Shown here one piece after another: positions 4,719-8,145 of a stretch of 8,145 nt of DNA. Numbering within the stretch: the first letter of the stretch is position 1; each line of letters starts with the position of its first letter. Below the pieces are notes generated by a model, which saw only the letters and a list, made by a program, of their open reading frames with translations, was not told where the DNA came from and ran no database searches. The position numbers and the translations under genes are program-made. The stretch covers positions 1-8,145 of the forward strand of contig JAYRWN010000380.1 in NCBI GenBank assembly GCA_041917975.1, in the 5' to 3' direction. Origin of the DNA: JAYRWN01 sp041917975 (GTDB lineage Bacteria; Bacteroidota; Bacteroidia; Chitinophagales; Saprospiraceae).

Positions 4719-7298
4719 TCACCGTTGAAATTGAGTCCTGATAATTTTTATTAATTCAAATAAAAATAAAGTACTTCCACCAATACCTGCTACGAAAAAC
4801 CACTGGTTCCAGGTCATAGCCGTGAACCCAAATAAATTAGCCAAATGAGGAATGCCGTGAATTGCGGCCAACATTAGCATGGTCAATAATACAATTAAAA
4901 TTACGCCTACCCGGAATTGCCAAAATTCTTTTTGCAAGAGGTGTGCCTTGGTGCGGAAGGTTAGGATCATGGCCAGATTGGAATAAATTAAAGTGGCATA
5001 AGCCATCGAACGGGATAAAGTTTCATCATAGTTTTTTGAGCCTAACCACACGTAAATAAGTAATACTATTCCTAAACTAATTATTCCGATCAATCCGCTG
5101 TAAACAACTTGCTTTAAAGACAATAAAGGAATTGCAATGGGTCGGGGTGCCTGGCGCATAGTGTCTTTTGCCGCAGGCTCGTTTTCGATAATAATGGAGC
5201 AGGTCGGATCGCTGATCAACTCCAAGAACAATACATGTGCAGGCCATAACATCACCGGCCAACCGAGGAGCAAAGGGAGGATAGCCAGTCCTACCATGGG
5301 GACATGTACTGCAACGATAAAAGCGATGGCTTTTTGGAGGTTAGCGAATATGCGTCGACCTTCTTTGATACCTCCTACAATGGTGGAAAAGTCATCATCC
5401 AGGATGATCAGGTGTGAAGCCTCTTTGGCCACATCGGTGCCTTTACCTCCCATAGCGATACCCACGTGTGCCGCTTTTAGAGCAGGAGCGTCATTGACGC
5501 CGTCACCGGTCATGGCCACAATATGACCCTGAGCTTTTAAGGCCTGGACTATCGCTAATTTTTGGTGTGGTAAAATACGCGAAAATATTCCTGCCGTGGT
5601 CAATGGGGCTTGAGGTTCGGTGGTGGTTAAATCCTGACCACTGATGATCGCATGGTTTTGCAGCCCTATTTTTTGGGCTATACTCAGTGCTGTGCCGGCG
5701 AAATCGCCGGTGATCATCTTGATGTTAATCCCGGCAGAATGGCAAGCTTGCACGGCTTCTTTTACCCCCCGTCTTACGGGGTCACTAAAAGCGATTAATC
5801 CCATGAAATCAAATACGAGGTCATGGAGTTGGGCGGGTAGCACCTTTTGCCCTCCATGGCCTTTAGCGATTCCTAAGATACGTAAACCTTGTCCGGATAG
5901 ACGATGCACTTCGGCTTGAATTTGGCGGCGGTATTCCACGTCGAGGTGGCAAAGATCAGTGATGTCTTCCGGAGCCCCTTTAGCCGCGATGATCCACGAC
6001 CCATGCCCGGTATGGCGATGATCCCGCCATACATAGGACAAAGCCATCAAACCGCCCTCCATGGGGTATTTTTTCTCCATGATTCGGTCAAAATGCAGAT
6101 GAACGGCATCCAGGTATTTTTTGTTTTCGAGTTTGATGAGGGCCAGGTCAATGGGGTCAAAGGGATCCTGTTGGCAGGCTAAAATGGCGTATTCCACCAG
6201 GTCATGATAAGCGTGGGGAATGGCCGAGTGCTCCTGCCCCGTAATCAACCATTCGCTAGGATTTTTAAAAGAGAGGTCCTCCCAGATGACCAGGCTGGAC
6301 GCCTCCATGCGGTTTTCTGTTAAAGTGCCGGTTTTATCTACACATAAGGAAGAAATCGCACCGAGGGTTTCAATGGCTTCATTGCGGCGCGTGAGTACAT
6401 TTTGTGTTGCTAACCGCCAAGCCCCTAAGGCTAAAAAAATTGTCAGTACCACGGCAAACTCTTCCGGTAAAATACCCATAGCCAAGGTTAAACCAGCCAA
6501 CAAACCCTTTAATAGTTCGCCATTCCGATACACGTACACCCCCACCAGAAAGGCTGAGGTTAACAAGCCGGCCACGGTAAAGCGGATAACTAACGTGCGA
6601 ATATTTTGTTGCAACGGTGTTTTTTCCTGTTTAATATTCACCAATGATCGGCCGATTTGACCAATGGAGGTGTTGATACCTGTATGTTTCACCTGTAGCA
6701 TGCCTTGTCCATGCACTACCAAAGAACCGGCATACACTTGCATAACGTTTGAAGGTTCCCCCTCCTGCGAAGACTCCCCGTCTGGTAGCTTTAATACAGG
6801 AAGGGATTCCCCGGTCAGCAGGGATTCGTCTACCTGTAAATGCTCAGTCATAATCAATACCCCATCTGCCATGATGCGGTCTCCTTCCTTGATGACCAAC
6901 AGATCACCGGGTACAACATCTCTGCCGGAGATGGATTTGGTTTGGCCGTCGCGAATAACTTTGACGTGCGGCATGGTCATCTGTTTTAATGCCGCTAAGG
7001 CCCGCTCAGTGCGATGTTCCTGAACAATGGTAACCGTCATCGTTATCAGAAAAAAGAAACTTAACACGACGGCATCCTCAAGGTCACCCAGTAAGGTGTA
7101 GATAACCATACACCCGATCATTAATAAAATTAATGGTTCTCCAACGATGCGGATGATGGACTTCCACCAGGTTTTCGGTCGATCATCCGGGATTTCATTA
7201 GGCCCATGCAGGTTTAATAAGCGCTGGGCTTCCTGACTGGTTAAACCTTTGGGCCTTCCCGATCCGGTTTCTTTGCCGATATCCAATGCCCTGACCAT
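4719..7298 (-). CDS. cation-translocating P-type ATPase (P2-like, PEEF type)
   Basis: The 859-residue protein is a full-length inner-membrane ion pump. An N-terminal cation-ATPase segment (GLTSQEAQRLLNLHGPNEIP) is followed by TM1-2 (about 52-93), the actuator domain with TGES (162-165), TM3-4 (about 237-292) with PEEF (278-281), the phosphorylation motif DKTGTLT with the phosphorylated aspartate D321, nucleotide-domain KGAPE (440-444), the hinge TGDGVNDAPA (597-606), and TM5-10 (about 655-852). Overall order matches SERCA-like Ca2+ pumps, but the TM5 and TM6 ion ligands differ: aligned by eye, H665 and M668 replace SERCA N768 and E771, E693 replaces N796, and D697 keeps D800; E279 of TM4 keeps E309. 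The transported ion should therefore not be assumed to be calcium. The ATG at 7298 is 3 bases after the L,D-transpeptidase stop, so the two are almost certainly cotranscribed and translationally coupled. No heavy-metal-binding N-terminal domain is present. Confidence 0.92.
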   Translation of the reverse strand: MVRALDIGKETGSGRPKGLTSQEAQRLLNLHGPNEIPDDRPKTWWKSIIRIVGEPLILLMIGCMVIYTLLGDLEDAVVLSFFFLITMTVTIVQEHRTERALAALKQMTMPHVKVIRDGQTKSISGRDVVPGDLLVIKEGDRIMADGVLIMTEHLQVDESLLTGESLPVLKLPDGESSQEGEPSNVMQVYAGSLVVHGQGMLQVKHTGINTSIGQIGRSLVNIKQEKTPLQQNIRTLVIRFTVAGLLTSAFLVGVYVYRNGELLKGLLAGLTLAMGILPEEFAVVLTIFLALGAWRLATQNVLTRRNEAIETLGAISSLCVDKTGTLTENRMEASSLVIWEDLSFKNPSEWLITGQEHSAIPHAYHDLVEYAILACQQDPFDPIDLALIKLENKKYLDAVHLHFDRIMEKKYPMEGGLMALSYVWRDHRHTGHGSWIIAAKGAPEDITDLCHLDVEYRRQIQAEVHRLSGQGLRILGIAKGHGGQKVLPAQLHDLVFDFMGLIAFSDPVRRGVKEAVQACHSAGINIKMITGDFAGTALSIAQKIGLQNHAIISGQDLTTTEPQAPLTTAGIFSRILPHQKLAIVQALKAQGHIVAMTGDGVNDAPALKAAHVGIAMGGKGTDVAKEASHLIILDDDFSTIVGGIKEGRRIFANLQKAIAFIVAVHVPMVGLAILPLLLGWPVMLWPAHVLFLELISDPTCSIIIENEPAAKDTMRQAPRPIAIPLLSLKQVVYSGLIGIISLGIVLLIYVWLGSKNYDETLSRSMAYATLIYSNLAMILTFRTKAHLLQKEFWQFRVGVILIVLLTMLMLAAIHGIPHLANLFGFTAMTWNQWFFVAGIGGSTLFLFELIKIIRTQFQR

Positions 7299-7301
7299 CT
7301 T

Positions 7302-8145
7302 TTAGGATTTTGAATTTTGGTGAAGGGGCACCTGGTTAGGAAAACACCAGTGATCAAAGGTTGTCCCGTCAGCTGGTGCAGAATACGTGCGGTCAGTGTT
7401 TGTGGCTGGGTGGTAAATATCCGGTAGAACTATGGTGTCACCTTGCGGATTGATGACTTCCAGGTCATAACGAATGCGGATTTTTGTTCCCACAGGCGCA
7501 TAATAATATACATACCAGGCGGCAGATTCGCTTACTCCGATACAACCGTTAGAATACGCTTTGCCCAAGGTCACCGGATTGGTGGTGGGGTGAATCATCT
7601 GACCATACCTGATCCCATTAATCTCAGGCTCCAAAAATGGAATGCGGGGTAAGCGAGTGACCCGATTATCATCCCGCCGTGTTGTGGTGTATTTAACGTT
7701 ATCCACCGGATTAATAAAGTCCGGATAACGGTTTATGGAAACTATCCGCCCTTGGCCTATTTTGGTGCGCAAATCCACCTCACGACCGGCCATGGCTAAA
7801 AACTTTTTTTCATTTCGACCGACACGTACAGAAAAAGCCAGGTATGGTTCCTGACCGACCATAATCCTGATTGCAAATTCCGGGACATTTAAATCCAGCC
7901 AGGTCTGATTGAATGTAGAGTGTAATGAGTCGATCTGGTGAGTATCCGGAATGCGCATAACATCGCCGGGCTGCAAAACGGTTAAGGTTAACGGGTCGTC
8001 TCCATTTAATCCTTTTTCAGTTAAGATGTAATAATCCGTATTGGCCAAAACCTCTAAAAGCCAGGGATTAAAGCGCACTAACATGTGTTCATTCAGATCC
8101 GACCATCCCCAACGGCGCAACTGAGCCACCAGGCTGTCCATAAAC
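7302..8145 (-). CDS. L,D-transpeptidase (YkuD domain), 5' end missing
   Basis: The frame stays open beyond the ATG at 8141 to the window edge, and that ATG is not followed by a signal peptide, which this periplasmic enzyme should have; the true start is probably outside. Counting from the ATG, 279 residues are visible. The catalytic region is MIHPTTNP (182-189, H184) to SNGCIGV (197-203), with catalytic C200 sixteen residues after the histidine, the usual YkuD spacing. The enzyme family cross-links peptidoglycan stem peptides or attaches proteins to them. Two positions differ from the common S-H-G-C-[IV]-R: asparagine replaces the histidine before the glycine, and glycine replaces the arginine. 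A region around 51-66 (LTLTVLQPGDVMRIPD) resembles the end of a LysM repeat but is too short to call. YYAPVGTKIRIRYDL (213-227) continues the fold. It is the upstream gene of a tight minus-strand pair with the ATPase. Confidence 0.85.
   Translation of the reverse strand, partial: FMDSLVAQLRRWGWSDLNEHMLVRFNPWLLEVLANTDYYILTEKGLNGDDPLTLTVLQPGDVMRIPDTHQIDSLHSTFNQTWLDLNVPEFAIRIMVGQEPYLAFSVRVGRNEKKFLAMAGREVDLRTKIGQGRIVSINRYPDFINPVDNVKYTTTRRDDNRVTRLPRIPFLEPEINGIRYGQMIHPTTNPVTLGKAYSNGCIGVSESAAWYVYYYAPVGTKIRIRYDLEVINPQGDTIVLPDIYHPATNTDRTYSAPADGTTFDHWCFPNQVPLHQNSKS

Noticed and set aside
5077..5526. Opposite-strand open frames across the ATPase gene
   Set aside because: They lie antisense to a well-conserved coding sequence and their translations show no recognisable domain.
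1..8145. CRISPR array, tRNA or rRNA gene
   Set aside because: No regularly spaced repeats were seen beyond the single 70-bp pair, and no stretch with tRNA arms or rRNA-like sequence was recognised by eye.

Overview
The window looks like a chromosomal segment of a Bacteroidota bacterium (inference). The reasons are a POTRA-less Omp85-type barrel whose first visible residues read like the end of a Bacteroidota signal peptide (GLAQ|ED), a small lipoprotein with a clean lipobox, A-rich rather than G-rich sequence before the starts, and an L,D-transpeptidase and a PEEF-type P-type ATPase of the kind I associate with that phylum. I cannot name a genus.

Layout. Plus strand: an outer-membrane beta-barrel protein (1-1053, 5' end outside the window), then a short lipoprotein of unknown function (1277-1681). 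Minus strand, read from right to left: an L,D-transpeptidase (7302 to the right edge, 5' end outside the window), a large cation P-type ATPase starting 3 bases after it (4719-7298), an M29-family metallo-aminopeptidase (3537-4643), and a Schlafen-AlbA_2/GHKL-like protein (1996-3456). The 1697-1995 stretch is A+T-rich and holds no convincing gene.

The main observation is an insertion scar. A 70-bp sequence occurs twice in direct orientation, at 1627-1696 and 3486-3555, with two mismatches. It spans the 3' end of the lipoprotein gene and the 3' end of the aminopeptidase gene. Removing one repeat plus the DNA between the copies (1,859 bp) restores a simple ancestral arrangement: two convergent genes overlapping by 4 bp at their stops. 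The intervening DNA carries one full gene, the AlbA_2/GHKL protein, and hand-counted samples of it are lower in G+C than samples of the ATPase gene. It therefore looks like a small single-cargo genomic insert with att-like flanks that left both host genes intact. No integrase, transposase or tRNA is visible in it.

Functionally, three of the host proteins belong to the envelope (barrel, lipoprotein, L,D-transpeptidase), the ATPase is an inner-membrane ion pump, and the aminopeptidase is probably cytosolic. The inserted gene is of the solitary regulator/defence-like type found scattered in accessory DNA. A defence role is a hypothesis and is not shown by the sequence.
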